Translations under genes and position numbers: made by a program
Assembly (NCBI RefSeq): GCF_000165425.1
Contig: NW_001799037.1
Location: forward strand, 62,001 to 126,000
Origin: Paramecium tetraurelia
Lineage: Eukaryota > Ciliophora > Oligohymenophorea > Peniculida > Parameciidae
DNA: 64,000 nucleotides
Direction: 5' to 3'
Notes under the pieces: model-generated
Told to the model about the DNA's origin: nothing
The model's input: only the letters and a program-made list of their open reading frames with translations
Database searches by the model: none
Shown here: positions 26,810-39,539 of the stretch, piece after piece
How positions within the stretch are numbered: position 1 is the first letter of the stretch
How the letters are laid out: the number at the start of each line of letters is the position of its first letter

Positions 26810-27070
26810 TAATTAAACTCATTAACGAAAGAAAAGTATTGTTCTATTTTATCATATTCTGACGTATACTACTTCATAATGCAGATAAAGATGGAACATA
26901 AACTAGAACACCCTCAGAACCATGTTCCTGCATTTTCTTTAAATGATTACTTACATTATAGAATAGAAATAATGAAATTCTTAATATCATTAGGGATTTT
27001 CTAATTGATTTAATTACATTACAGATTATAATATAGAATTTAATGAAAGTATATAACAAATAAGTATTAT

Positions 27071-28838
27071 TCATTCAAATTATATGAGTTCTAATTTAGT
27101 GTCAATCTTAGGAGATATGATTTATTGTTCTAAATTACTATCTTTAAAGTCAATAACTTAACAAACACCTTCAACTGACATCATTTAGCAGAACTCATCA
27201 AAGGATATCTTTTAATCATGATTTGGGTCTATCTCATAGATCATTTAATTCAATTTCTCATCAGTGAGTGATCTACCATGTCTAGCAAACACCTCCTGAA
27301 TGTTTTCCTTTGTGATATAATTCAAATTCTAATGGTCAAAGTATTTGAATAATGAGAGCAACTAAATTGACAAGATAGATATACTTTTTCTTTTGTAAGT
27401 ACTCTTCTTTCATCTATACAAGCAGTCAAGAAATCGCTGTATTTTATAACTAACGGTTTAAATGATTTTCCTGAAGAGCACTCCAGTGTCTCATCATCAT
27501 TGTCCATTCCTATAGTTATCATCAATTTCTTAACCTCATCATGGGATACTTGAGAACCCTACATAGAATTAATTAGTAAAGTACTTCACTCTATAATGCC
27601 TTCTCCAACTCATGATAGGTGATGGTACCAGAATTATCTTCGTCTATCTTTTAGAAGAGTCGTTTAAGATGTTCCAACTCTTTCTCATTCATTTGATTTA
27701 TCAAAATTTTCATCACTTCCTTTTTCAACCTCGCCCCAGTTCTATAATTTTTTAACATCTCATAAATGGATCTTCCATCTTCAAAATAATCTGTTGGAGC
27801 TATCTACTTTAAAGTGAGCACTTTGGTTTTGGATCTGCGTAGGTCTTTTTTTTTATTGACTTCCTCGAAGTTTAGACTAAACCAAGGATCCTTCAAGCAA
27901 TCTTTAGCCGTTGGCCTAATCATGGGGTTTTTGCATAGTAGTTTCCTCAGGAAGGTCTTGATTTCCCTTGACATATGATTCCAATGCCTTCTATCGAAAA
28001 TCAACTAACTTTTGTATATAAATTATTACATCCTAATTTTGAATGTGTTGAAATAATTCTTTTTTATTCGATGCATAAAATGGTGGATATCCACACAAGA
28101 TATAGAAGAGCATCACTCCGAAACTCCATATGTCACACTTGTCACTATAATATCCATCTATCACTTCAGGAGCAACATACAGGGGAGTTCCCACACAATT
28201 CAAAGTTTTCCTACTGAGATAGATCATAATGTAATACGTCTGCAGGGATTCATCTAATTTTATTGCCATTCCAAAATCAATTATTTTTGGTTCAGAATTT
28301 AAATCTTTTTTAGTAAATAAAATGTTCTCTGGTTTGATATCTCTATGAACTATCCCCTGTTCATGAATGTAAGCAATCGCCGACAATACCTTACTATAGA
28401 TTTGGTATAATGAACCTTGTATGCAATTTGTTGGGCCTATTTCTCAGTGAAGGCACTCTGATGCTTGGGGATTCGCTCAAGAAGTTCTCCTCCCTCACAA
28501 TACTCCATACAGATGTAGAAATATAGGTTGTTCTGGTATACTTCGTTAAATTTAATGATATTTGGATGATCTAATCTTTACAGAACATAAATCTCATTTG
28601 CTAATTACGTTTCCTTACCTGATACCCTCGATTTCTCTATCATTTTTATGGCGAAGAGTTTTTCGTTATTGGTCTTCATTTTAGCAACTAGAACCTTTCC
28701 GAAGACTCCCAGGCCCATCATTTTACCGAAATTATAGATTTTATGGATATCCGCGGTTGATGTGAAAATTATCACACCATTATTGGTTTTGATGGTTTGA
28801 ATCTTGTTGAGTTTATTTGAATTGATACAGCAACCCAT
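27071..28838 (-). CDS. Calcium-dependent protein kinase (CDPK) with likely acylated N-terminus
   Basis: Six exons (introns of 26, 24, 25, 26 and 23 nt) give 547 residues. The protein starts MGCCINSNK, a classic N-myristoylation signal (Gly2) followed by two cysteines that could be palmitoylated, predicting membrane attachment. Kinase motifs: GLGVFGKV, FAIKMIEK, HRDIKPEN, IDFGMA, GTPLYVAPE. After a junction segment come EF-hands: DEDNSGTITYHE is canonical, the next (MDNDDETLE) is altered and expanded, a third region (FDHQNLNYITKENI) is weak, and DPNHDQKISFDE is near-canonical. CDPKs couple calcium rises to phosphorylation and in ciliates are linked to ciliary and exocytotic responses. Confidence 0.93.
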
Positions 28839-29396
28839 TTTATTTAATTAATAAGTGTATATACATTGAAATTAAGAGCATTAGAAAACAAAATGATTCG
28901 ATGTATTTTGATATTATATATTAATTAAATAATTTTTAAAACGAAACTTCTTATATAAAACAAACTAAAATCGCTAATCGATCCTTATCATTAAACATCC
29001 AACCAGATGAGAAGCTAAAGACTTACATCAGACCTGAAATCTCAATAGTTAAATAAAATAGTACAATATTTTATTAATTTTTATTAATGTTAATTATTTA
29101 ATAAATAAAAATAATATTGTTTGCAACTCAATCATTAGTTGATTCCCATCGAATCTCCTTTGATTCACTATTAAACGATGCCAATGGGTCATTAATTGAT
29201 TAAATTTTGAGATTCAACCCAAAAGTGAAATTACAAACAACAATCCCAAGAGTTGGTCTCAAAATTGCATTCAATCTATGACTCATGGATGCTATTACTA
29301 TTATCTACTTTAAATGACAATTTTGAGCTGATTATTCTGTCTCTCAGCAATAAAATCATGATATATTTAGTTTCTCTCAAATAACTTAGCATTACT
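28839..29396. other. Intergenic region upstream of tRNA, with a hairpin
   Basis: About 560 bp between the CDPK start and the tRNA gene. No coding frame is convincing. A 62-nt hairpin at 29204-29265 is listed separately. Confidence 0.6.
29204..29265. repeat. Hairpin-forming inverted repeat, possible small RNA
   Basis: ATTTTGAGATTCAAC (29204-29218) pairs with GTTGGTCTCAAAAT (29252-29265) over about 14 bp, including two G-T pairs and one bulged C, around a 33-nt loop. The surrounding 150 bp is less AT-rich than typical spacer. It may be an unrecognised RNA gene or an upstream element of the tRNA; no box C/D or H/ACA set could be assigned. Confidence 0.3.
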
Positions 29397-29468
29397 GGAT
29401 CTATCGTATAGCGGTTAGTACCTGAGGCTCTAACCCTCAAGACCTTGGTTCGAATCCAAGTAGGTCCT
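29397..29468 (+). tRNA. tRNA-Gln, anticodon CTA (reads UAG as glutamine)
   Basis: A complete cloverleaf of 72 nt can be drawn: acceptor GGATCTA / TAGGTCC (one G-T pair), D stem GTAT / GTAC with loop AGCGGTTA, anticodon stem TGAGG / CCTCA with loop CTCTAAC (anticodon CTA at 29430-29432), variable AGAC, T stem CTTGG / CCAAG with loop TTCGAAT, then discriminator T. CCA is not encoded and a T-run follows, as for polymerase III terminators. In a standard-code organism this would be a suppressor; here it matches the Gln use of TAG across the window. It lies 48 bp upstream of the CFAP91 start codon. Confidence 0.96.
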
Positions 29469-29516
29469 ATTTTTATATTATATTTTTGATAATAATAAAA
29501 TTAACACAAATATTCA

Positions 29517-31552
29517 ATGCAAGAAGCCTACGTCTTACATGATCAATATAGGAATCAATCCATGTAAAACTACATCAGTGGGGGCTCTCGTCCTCTGTAT
29601 TTCAAAAGGCCTTTGGTCCCAACGATGACTGACACTCCTTTAAAATTGAGCCAACCCCCAGTTTAATAAGTGAAAGAATAACCTCTTCCAGCAAAAATTA
29701 CTATAGAGAGAGTAACGCTGCTTTTTATTCGGCTAGGTCAAAGATGTTGAAATCTAAACTGATTATAGAGAAGCAGAAGCCTAAACGGACCCATATACGC
29801 CAGCACATGATTAAAATGAAGACTAAAATATAGAAATTCTAGCATTATAGCATCTGAAATGGGACAAGGGTTTGCCTGCTTCTATTGAGGAATTAGAGTC
29901 TATAGAGTGGAATCGAGAAAAGGTTTGGTTTGAGAATGCATTGCCTCCTATATCCGATGAAGCATCCTTTAAATTGAGAAGAGCGCTGATGAAATCATAA
30001 GAAGAAAGGGAGTGGAAGAAGAAGGAAACAGATATCAAGATGTAATTGTGATTTAAACTGAGTTAGAAATCAGAACGAGAGGTTGTATTTATTGTAAGAA
30101 GCTTTGAAAGAAAGAGAAAAAGATGTGGAAGAGAAGAATGCTTAAAGAATTGAAAGCATCAAAATAAAGAAAACAGAGTTGAAGAACAGGATGGTGGCTA
30201 AGATCTAAAAGAGAAAGATAAAAATACTTAGAAAGATGTAAAAAAGCAGAAAAGAAATTGATAATGAGGATAAGGGCAGAGAAATCATAGAAGATTATGC
30301 TAATTTCGCATCTAAAGTGTATGCTGGTATCACAAGGGAAGGATTGAGTCTTGATAAAATAGCTAGCAAGTATGAAGTGTAACCAGTTGCATTAAATACT
30401 TATAAAGGTTTGACTGAATTATCAACTACAATAAAACCTTCTATTTTAGAAACTACAGTAAATGTGGCTCAATTTATTAAAACTATTGAAAAGGATTACA
30501 CAAGATTGGAAATTCAACATAAGGTGGAAGTCAACAAAGCTAGAAATCAAATCTTTGGTTCAAATAAACAAGATCAATCTAATGAGATCTAAGCCGATCA
30601 CATTGGAAATAAAAATATCATTATCAGACCTGCAACTCCAACATATAATTAAGAATTTGAAAATGCTGATGTTAAGAGATAAGAGATGAAGTTTGAAAAT
30701 TATGAATAATTCAAAGTAGATGCTGTTAGGAGATAATCAGAAGATAAAAAGAATTCAGCTATTATCCTCCTTCAAAGATTATTTAGAGGTAGGGCTATGT
30801 AGAATATAATGTATGAAGGAAAAGAAAAGGTAATTTCTTAATTTTCTATTCATCTAGAGAACTGCCTTGATTGAGGAGTTGTTAACTGTTGCTAAAATAC
30901 CAGATCTACCAGAGGCTGAATAAGAGGAAATCTTGATGCAATAACATGAAGAAAAAGTGAAGAATGCTGCTTTGGAAGCTATTCAAGGAGAAGTGATTGC
31001 AGAGACTTTCGATATGTTAAGCAAAGAATTGCTCAGAATTAAATAAGAGAAGAGAATTGCTTAAATGGTGAAATCAGCTGAAGAAGATAGAAGATTAAGA
31101 GAAATTCAGGAGGCTGGTACAAGATAAGCAGAATAAATCTTAAGAGATAGAGAAGATGTCTAATACAATCAAATTATGAGAGTTCATTAAGGAACTGTTG
31201 ATACATATTTACATTGGATATTTAAGAATACTATAGAATAAGGTAGTCATATATTTAAATACATCTGTAGCTGCTACAAGACAAGCAACCATTATGACTA
31301 ATCTAAGAAAACAAAAGATGAATACTCCTGTCGAATATTTTGAAAGGAAATACAATAGTGATGAAACTATTATCAAAGACTTAGTTTAGCAATTTTTAAT
31401 CCCAAATGTACAAAGATCGAAGTTATAAAAACAAAGTAATTATCATTAATAAATTATTAGTATAAATTGAAGAACGAAGATTTAATGAAGCAGCTAAAAA
31501 ATCAATTCAGGCAACTTTATCACAGGCAGCCTAATAGATTAATCAAAAATGA
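29517..31552 (+). CDS. CFAP91: CFAP91/MAATS1 (AAT1), calmodulin- and spoke-associated complex protein
   Basis: After removal of small introns (the first is 25 nt, after the codons for IER) the protein follows human MAATS1 block by block: the paired QTDYREAE and QTDPYTP, then LKWDKGLPASIEEL, ENALPPISDEASF with REW, IIEDYANFASKVYAG, LNTYKGLTEL, AIILLQRLFRGRAMQN, and the helical AETFDMLSKELLRIK region. CFAP91 sits at the base of radial spoke 2 in motile axonemes and links spokes to dynein regulation. Length is about 640 residues, shorter than human because loops are reduced. The start ATG 29517 yields the expected N-terminal block. It converges with the next gene 40 bp away. Confidence 0.93.
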
Positions 31553-31592
31553 TGATAAAATTATTAATTATCTATTTATTTTAACTTATACA

Positions 31593-34500
31593 TCAAACTA
31601 GTTAGAAGCAAATAAACATCAAAAGAGTTAACTATTGAAAAAGACCTATTCCAAACGAACTTTGTGTAGTTTAATTAGGAGTGTCATTGCCTTTGGTAGA
31701 ATTTTAAGGTTTTTCAATTTTCGTACATGAAACGCATTAGGAAGTGCTTGGGTTCCAGTAATAATTATATTGTGTTAAAGTAAAACAAGTATTTTAATTG
31801 TAAGAACTTAAGTCTGCACTTTCAATACATTTATTCGTTTTGGTGCTCCAAGCACATAATGTGATCTATTTATTGATAGTATTGATCAGAGGTTTACATC
31901 CAATGTCACTATTGCTATTTGGATTTAATAATGAGCAATCCATTTAATTACATTGAGAATTTTAAACTGTTCCATTAATTAAAGCTTCTGGTATAAATGC
32001 ACAACCAAAGTTCTTACAATTTTTTTCAATTGAATTTGCCTAACTACAAGAATCCATTTGTAAGCAATTTGAAGTACTATTTACCTACTCTTACCATATA
32101 CAAGTCGATTTATCTTTAGAAACATTGTCATTGCATTAAAATTAGCTCTTATAATTATTACAGCTGTCAAAATTAATACAAGCTTAATTAGCAGAATCAT
32201 ATGCACAACCTACATTTTAACACATTTACTATTCTGTTATACCAGTATAATCAGAGCAAACCTTAACCCTGCATTTACTTAGCTAAGCATCATAAAAACA
32301 AGCAATGTTATCAAACGCTATTACACAGCCTGGAGATTCGTATTTACTACATTCCAATAAATCAATACAATTAATTCCATTGGTTGTGCATTTAGTCGAT
32401 TACTTTTAGCAGTCTTGATGAGTTGTTAGTAAGGCATTTTAACACTTCCAAGGAGAACATGTGGAATTATCCCAGAAACATCTTCCATCAGTACCCCCAG
32501 CTTCACAAGAATCCTAATCTTTAATCATAGTGCATTGCACCTTTTCTACACAAGTCTCTTTGTTAGTAGTACATTTAATATTGTATGCTTAACATTCTAC
32601 ATGTGTTTTAAGTTGTAAATCTCCACATGCACCAAAGGTTTGACATACTTATTTAATGGCATTATAGCCACATATCTTATCATCTACTCCAACTGATTAA
32701 TTACAATTTTCTTAAGTAAATTATGGACAAGGTAATTTATGTTTACAAGTCTCACTCCCATCTGAATAGCATTTATCACTAATACTGGAACAAATAAAAT
32801 TATCTTAGGCAATTTCTGCAGCATTTTTAGGGATAGCATTCCCAATATCATCTCTTTTGATTTCTAATAAGAAATCTTCACACTTATTAAATTTGATACA
32901 CTTTTTCTAATTGTTATCCCAGATACAAGCATTTCCAGTTGAATCTGTAGTGCATGTGGTTCTAGATCTAAGTGATTAACATTCATAAAATGTTGAATCT
33001 TTACAGCCACCAAGATTATCATATTGACAACTATCTCCGAAAATACTACAAACATCTTAGCTTCCTTGAGTTTCTATCATATTGCAAGTGGCTGTAACAC
33101 AAATTTCATTAACCCACAAGCAGAATCTTCCTGGTGCAGTAGTCAAAGTTTATTCACAAGCCATTCTATTATCTATTGATTTGCATGATTAAATAGAAGA
33201 TTAACATTTCTTCATTATGCCATTGAATAAACAATTTTTTGTGTAGGCTTTGCATGCTTATTCATTAGCTGTACTAGATTCTTAACAAGTTTTAGCTATG
33301 CACTTATCAGCTTGAGTCTTGCTTCTTCCAGTACATTTACCATCTAGTCCAATTAATTTTTCACATTCTTAAAAAGTACCAGTGTAGGAATCACAATTTT
33401 ATAATTTATCTGTGCAACCTTATCCATTAGTTAAACATGTAGATAAGTATGCTTAACAGTCTTCATCTGTTTTTGTAGTAGTTGGAGCAGTATTACAAGT
33501 TTATTCTATGCACTTCTCAGCATTGGTTGGATCTTAGATACAAGTCTTTTTATTAATTGAAATAATAGTTTCACATTTCGATGTATATTAATCACATTGT
33601 TTTAATGAGGTAACACAATTCTATCCATCAAATTAACAACTAGGATTTGTTGAAGTACAAGTAGCGAGGCTTGGTTATTAAATAATTTCACAAGGAGTTG
33701 GTTGACATTAATCCGATGCTTCGTTTTCAAAGCATTTCCCATCTAATCCTTTATATTTGAAGCATCCATCAGACTTCTTATAAGTGTTGCACGGCTATAA
33801 TGTAGTTGTACATTTCACTCCATTTGATATACACAATTTTGGAGAGTTGGTGTCTCTTGATGAATACTTATTGCATTATTCATCTGAGTCAAAATTATGA
33901 CTTGAACAAATGTCTAATGCACAAACTTTAGATCCTTCGGTTTCTGGTTTACACTAGCCTTCTTAACTTATGTATTGATCACAAGTTGAGTTCTCCAGAA
34001 TTTTCAATTATTTGCAAGTACCAACCAGTGTTGAAACACATTAAACCCCATTGGATATGCATTTTAAGTTTGGACTTGCTTTCTTGCATTCATCATCGGT
34101 TGTTCCCTTGAAATCTTCACAATTTGGATCCTTACACTATTGAGTATTTGAATTAATTTAACAATCTCCATTAATTCCTTTATAACTCAAGCATTCATCA
34201 ATTGTATAACCCAAACAGGAGCTCAAGGAGTCAACACATTTTTGTTTATTTGATAAGCATGTGGATTTATACTTTTTACATGCCTCATCTGATGACGCAT
34301 CTGGAGCCAATTTACAAGTTCTGAGTTGACACTTATTAGTATTATTATTGACTTCACATTATCCATCCTTTGATAAGATGTTGAGACAATCCTCGACGTT
34401 GTAAGAATCACAATTCGCAAGTTCCTTCACGCATGTCTTTTTATCTGTAATGCACACTTGATTTAGCAGCACTTTGTTACAGTCTTCATTTGTTTTCTTA

Positions 34501-35003
34501 GGATAATTTTTGCATTCCTTCTCCTTGCATTATTTAGTCTAAGTGTCGTACATACACAAGCCTTCTCCATTTAGTTGTTTGACAGATTCACAACCTGACT
34601 ATTTGTCCTCACCTACATATTCACTACAGACCCTTTCGTCTGTGCAATACTAATTAACAAGTGACCAATTGCATAACATCGAGTACTTTTGGCATTCTAC
34701 ATTTGATGTTGCAATGTATGATTAGCAATTACTAAAAACTACACATTTCTTGTCTACAAAGGCACATCCTCTTTGCTTAGCACATCTTCCTCCATCTATT
34801 ATAGAAGAGCAAAGTGTAGAGGAATAAGCAACTAATTTAGCCTAATTACAACTCTTCGATGACAAATCCCATTCGCAGGTACTAAGTTAGTTACAGTCGT
34901 AAGCTGTTAAAATAGCAGAGCATTAGCAAATGTTATTACTTACAGTTAATGATTAGCTCACTCTCAAATACAAAACAATCAGTATCATTAATATTTGCGT
35001 CAT
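31593..35003 (-). CDS. Cysteine-rich surface protein (PSA-like), 1,136 aa, single exon
   Basis: ATG 35003 opens an uninterrupted frame of 1,137 codons. A signal peptide (MTQILMILIVLYLRVSQS) precedes about fifteen cysteine-rich units of 60-70 residues with recurring C-x-Y...C, CxW and GxCxxN patterns (for example CNSYNVEDCLN, GKCTGRSK). The C-terminus, STKGNDTPNQTTQ then LLMFICFQL, is a Thr/Asn-rich stem plus hydrophobic tail, consistent with GPI attachment. It is related in style to the 2,819-residue antigen on the other strand but smaller and more regular, like the mini-antigen class of surface proteins. Sequons and secretion signals suggest the cell surface. The partner or serotype role is unknown. 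Confidence 0.85.
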
Positions 35004-35415
35004 TTAAGTTTCAGATTATTAAATTCTAATTATAGTGAATACATCATAACTTATATAATTATATTAAGGTAAAAGATATTTCATAATACATTGCGGGTCA
35101 AAATATTTTCTGTCATGTTCTTTTTTATTTTCAATAATTTTCATGATTTCTAATAATCATAATTTCTAGATCTATATTTCTGTTCTTTAGACTTGTTTCA
35201 ACATTAGATTCTATTAAATATCATCAATTTGATCTCATTATTCAACATTAAATCTAAAATAATAAATTCAGTATGCTATGGAGATCTGAGAATTTAAGAA
35301 ACTAGAAACTAATTTCAAATTTGAATAGATGTTTGGACAATTTAAGTATAGCATAATTACTCTACTATGTATTATGAAATCACAAATTAATAAATTAAAA
35401 GATATAGACTAAAAT
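35004..35415. other. Intergenic region, no gene seen
   Basis: About 410 bp between two minus-strand genes; it should hold the promoter of the surface protein and the 3' UTR of the pseudokinase. AT-rich without notable structure. Confidence 0.6.
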
Positions 35416-36881
35416 TCAACTACTAATTTCATTATGATTATTAAAATTCAAGGTTCTTTTTTGTCTACTGCCTCGTCTGAACATTAGATGAGATTAAGGA
35501 GGTTCAAAGTAATCATTATTAAGATTAGGAGGTTTTTCAGATGGACTTTTGGAAAATATATTGAAGTCTTTCTTTAGAGAAATCACTTTTATAGTCTTTG
35601 GAGATCTTTGAGATTATTTAGAGTTTATCCTAAATCTACTTGAGTTTTGATTCAAAATTCCTATTAATTGAATGCCTAAATTTCTTTAGGTTTTTTGATT
35701 TTCTTGATCAAATATTGGATGAGCCAATAATTGCTTGCAAGTTTTAGTTTTTAACCCTTAATAAAAAATTGAATTTAAGAAATCGAAACACAAATCTGAC
35801 AAAGGAGGATCTATAAATTATAAATCTTCAGCTCCTCTGAATTTATTCATCATAGCATCATCAATTACTTGATTTACCTAAAACTATTTCCCTGTCAGCA
35901 AATTGTGCATCACTATTCCCAAAGATAGAACATCAAATTTAATATAATATAGAATTTATTTCTCTGGATTCAGTGGTATTGTTTATTCATCTTTCTGATC
36001 TCCTTCATTAATTTAAACAGCCTAGTTAAAATCGATTAAACAAGGATTTGAGAAGTCATTCTTATTTTTAAAAATAATGCTTTAAGTACTAATCTATTTA
36101 TGAAATATGTTGAGATCATGCAAGTACGATACAGCTTGGAATAGAGGTTTCATTATTATCAAAATTTCTTATTCTGAAAGAGCCTATTATTTTTCAGTAA
36201 TGGTAGCAAGTTTTTCACCCTTGAATAATTCCAAAATTAAGTATATATGATTATTGCTCTCATAGACTTCATAGATCTTCAATAGATTTTGGTTATCCAA
36301 GCAGCGGATTATCTTCAATTCTTTTAAGAACTTTTTAGCTTCAAATTTATTTATTAGTAACCTCTTCTTATCAAATACTTTGACTGCATACTCATACTTT
36401 GTCAATTTGTTTCTTGCTCTATAGACCTAATATTTTGTAAAAAGATATACAATTGTTGAATATCCCTCTCCCAGTTTATTTAAAAGTTAATACTTCTATA
36501 TAAAATCGAACTGTATGGTATATTTCTTCATTATTTCAATCCACTAGTCTGATAAGCCAAAAATATCTAAATCCACTCCATTTTTTGATAGTTTGATCCC
36601 AAATAGTCCTGTTTTTGGATGTATGATTTTTTACATACAAACATTCTTTAAATTGATAAATTTCTATTTTAAAAATCAATTTATTATACATCTTCACCAA
36701 ATCTAATGAAATTTGATCCTAATGCCAAATTTTTTATTACTAATCTGTTTTAATAACTAATCTAGAACTCACCTTTGTATAAGGGAACAAAAGGATGAAT
36801 GGAATGGAACGAATATAAAGAAGTATGATCATTGAAAAAGGAATCTGCTGAACTAATTTACAATAGTTATTGTTTTATCAT
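35416..36881 (-). CDS. Predicted pseudokinase with N-terminal PH-like region (HRD Asp lost)
   Basis: Three exons (introns of 26 and 24 nt) give 471 residues from ATG 36881. The N-terminal part is the PH-like region (LYKGEFQ, FIRFGED, HPKTGLFGIKLS, SDQWIEIMKKY). The kinase fold keeps the glycine loop GEGYSTIV and the Lys of YAVKVFDKK. The catalytic loop, however, reads FHKQISTQSIIF: the HRD aspartate is Gln, written TAG in the gene, and the downstream Asn is also gone. DFG reads DFN (LIDFNQA) and the activation segment lacks the GTPGYVAPE block. Phosphotransfer is therefore unlikely; ATP binding is possible. The next gene is a related pseudokinase. Confidence 0.85.
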
Positions 36882-37216
36882 ATAAATTTTATTGTTTTTA
36901 AAAATAAATCATTATTTCCTATATTTTATAATCATACTCTTCAAACCAAATTTATTTATGTAATTATTTTGTATTCCAATATAACCTTATGGAAAATAGA
37001 ATTTCCTTAAATATCTTAAGAAGAATACCTATTTTATGATGGTATATTTAAAATCATGTAGAATGCATAAAAAATCTTTAGAATAAAATGTGATTTTTAC
37101 CTAAATCATCTCAAATTCTGTAAAAAGTCAAAACGCTACTAAAGAAAATATGATCGGAATTTTAAGAGAATTAACTTTGATTTAAGAATTGAGAGAAATC
37201 ATGATATTATTATAAT
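36882..37216. other. Spacer between the two pseudokinase genes
   Basis: About 335 bp of AT-rich sequence with no supported gene. Confidence 0.6.
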
Positions 37217-38723
37217 TCACCAAACTTTTTACTTTATCTTAGGCATTAGATTCATCCTGGGTAGTTAATAAAGATTACTTGGTCTTCTTTATGAGTTTTA
37301 TGAGGGTGGATTGGCTCCATTATCAATCCTATTGAATTTAGATATCTTTAGTGGTAATAATATGTTTTTTTTAATTCTGTTTGATAAACTTCTTGAGTCG
37401 CTTTTTCTTTCTTAAATATTAGGCAACGTATTAACCCTCGATCGAATCTCCATTGATTCATCTTCGTTTTCGCTTTACACACTTTATCTTCTAATCTCAT
37501 TTAAAGTTTGATATTTGAGAATAAAATTAGATGGCTCTATTTATTTCTTGAATATATCATTTTTTAACACCTCTAAAGGTGTATTTGTATCACTTAGTTA
37601 CAATTCAAAATCAATTAATAGCAATTGTTAAAGTAAGATTTCTAATTCCTTACTAATTTATTAGAAATTTAGCATGCTTTTAATATCGTCCAATTGACTA
37701 GGTAAATTATATTGATTGTATTGATGGCCAGTAAGCAACCTTATTAAGATAATACCCAATTATTGTAGGTCAGAGGCGTGAGTTTTATCAGTTTTTAAGG
37801 AATTTCTTTGACTCATCATTTTTTTGGTTGAGTTCCTGGCAGCATTAATCGACATCACTTTGGAATAATGCAGTAGGCATAGTGAATCTAAGTCTTATTC
37901 GCTCTTGAAGCCTATGGCCTTGAGGTTGACATCGCCATGTATTAATCCTTTTTTATGCATCTCTTGCAATCCATTTAAGGTTTATTTCACTATGAATATG
38001 ATTTGTTATTAATTAAAGGTGGTTGATTAAAGCTTACTTTCTAGGGTTCCACCTTCAACCAATTCTTCTACTACATAGAGATGGTTCGCACTCTCAAAGG
38101 TTTCTAATAGACGAATTAAATTTTTATGATCGAATTGCCTTTTGATATGAATTTGCCTTTTGACTAGCTCAAGGAAGGCTGGAGAATTTTGCAATTTTAA
38201 TTTATCATAAATCCTAACAGCATTTAACTATCCAGTTAGTTTATTTCTAATTTTGAAAACCTTTGTAGAAATTTAAAGTGATACATACTTGCAATTGGCT
38301 TCCCTCTCCAATTTTTTTGATTATTTTATATTTTTATTACAAATTTGTTTAGATTGTATACTTTCTTAAGACCTCAACCCAATTTTGGATGTCTCCATAT
38401 ACATCCAGTTTTTCATTGTTTTTACTTAATCTAAATCCTGATTGAGAAGTTCTTGGATGGTACACCAACTCTAGAAATAGATTCCTAACATCGAGAAATT
38501 TCTGTTTAATAATTGAGATAATTCTTACATCATCTCCAAATTTCAGATAGTAACCTCCCAAATATATTGTCTTTTATATGAACCTATTCCTATTAACAAC
38601 AGAGAGTTCATCTGATAGTTGGAATTGGATCAGCATCTGAGGTCTTTGAATCCAAAATTCCGGACTGTCTTCTAAGATAGACTATGTTAAATTGATGGGC
38701 TTGTTATTTTGGGATTTAATCAT
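37217..38723 (-). CDS. Predicted pseudokinase with N-terminal PH-like region (Lys, HRD and DFG all degraded)
   Basis: Two exons (one 28-nt intron) give 492 residues from ATG 38723. The PH-like part is clear (YLKFGDD, HPRTSQSGFRLSKN, DIQNWVEVLRKYT). In the kinase fold GEGSQLQV is followed by LNAVRIYDK (the ATP-binding Lys is Arg), the catalytic loop is IHGDVNLKAIGF (Asp kept, Lys and Asn lost), and the DFG position reads LHYSK. There is no APE segment. Helices of the C-lobe (LQQLGIILIRLLTG) remain. The tail is basic and polar. The open, intact frame argues for a functional regulatory protein rather than a decaying gene. Confidence 0.85.
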
Positions 38724-39539
38724 TTAAATAATATAACATTCTTTTGGATGAATAATTATCAATAGCAAGAGTCGTAGGTATAAAGAAATACACAAATAAA
38801 CGTAGTCTTGGTTTTGAACAGCATAATTATATCATTATTTATATATTCATGAAATTTTAATATAAATAATATTAACTTCAATTTGAATTCACCAAATAAC
38901 TTAGTGCTGAACAACTAGCAAACTTCAAGTTTATAGTTAAGAACCCTTCAATTAAAATAAATATGTATATATGCTCTATTTACAGCTTACTCAATAATCA
39001 GAAAAAGATTTGAACCTACTCCATTTGCCATTTATTTTGCTCAACAAATGTAAGGATAAAGTAAAACAACGATTAAGTAAATTAGCTATTTAATTATCAC
39101 CTATCAAACTGCTTTTAAGGCTTTAAAGTTTCATAATCTCCGTAATATTTTCAATTCAGAAGCATTTGAAGCAATTATGTAACACATCATTTATTTTAAA
39201 ACTGCTTAAATGATCGTATCCAAATATCTTAGGAATTCATATCAACATTCATCAATATATTGTTAAACACATGTATATCTAATCTAATTAAGAATGAATT
39301 TAGTTATACAGAAGGTGCCAAAGATTGGGTCTCTCCTGTTTTAAGAGTCAGATTAAATATAATTATTAAATATTAAAAATAGTATGTGCAAAGTATGATT
39401 TTGATAGATTAATAAGAGAGGGAAGCATGAATAGGAAGAGTTGGAGGGTTTGTGAATATAATAATATAATAAATGAACATATAGAGGAAATATATTTTAA
39501 ATCTTTTATTAAAAATATATTTTAAAAACATAAAATATT
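38724..39539. other. Divergent intergenic region
   Basis: About 815 bp between divergent genes, one of them a ribosomal protein gene; two promoters are expected. No supported gene. Confidence 0.6.

Noticed and set aside
29397-29468. Reading the tRNA as an amber suppressor or as a tRNA-Leu/Tyr with shifted anticodon
   Set aside because: The 7-nt loop places CTA unambiguously at positions 34-36, and TAG is a sense Gln codon in this genome.
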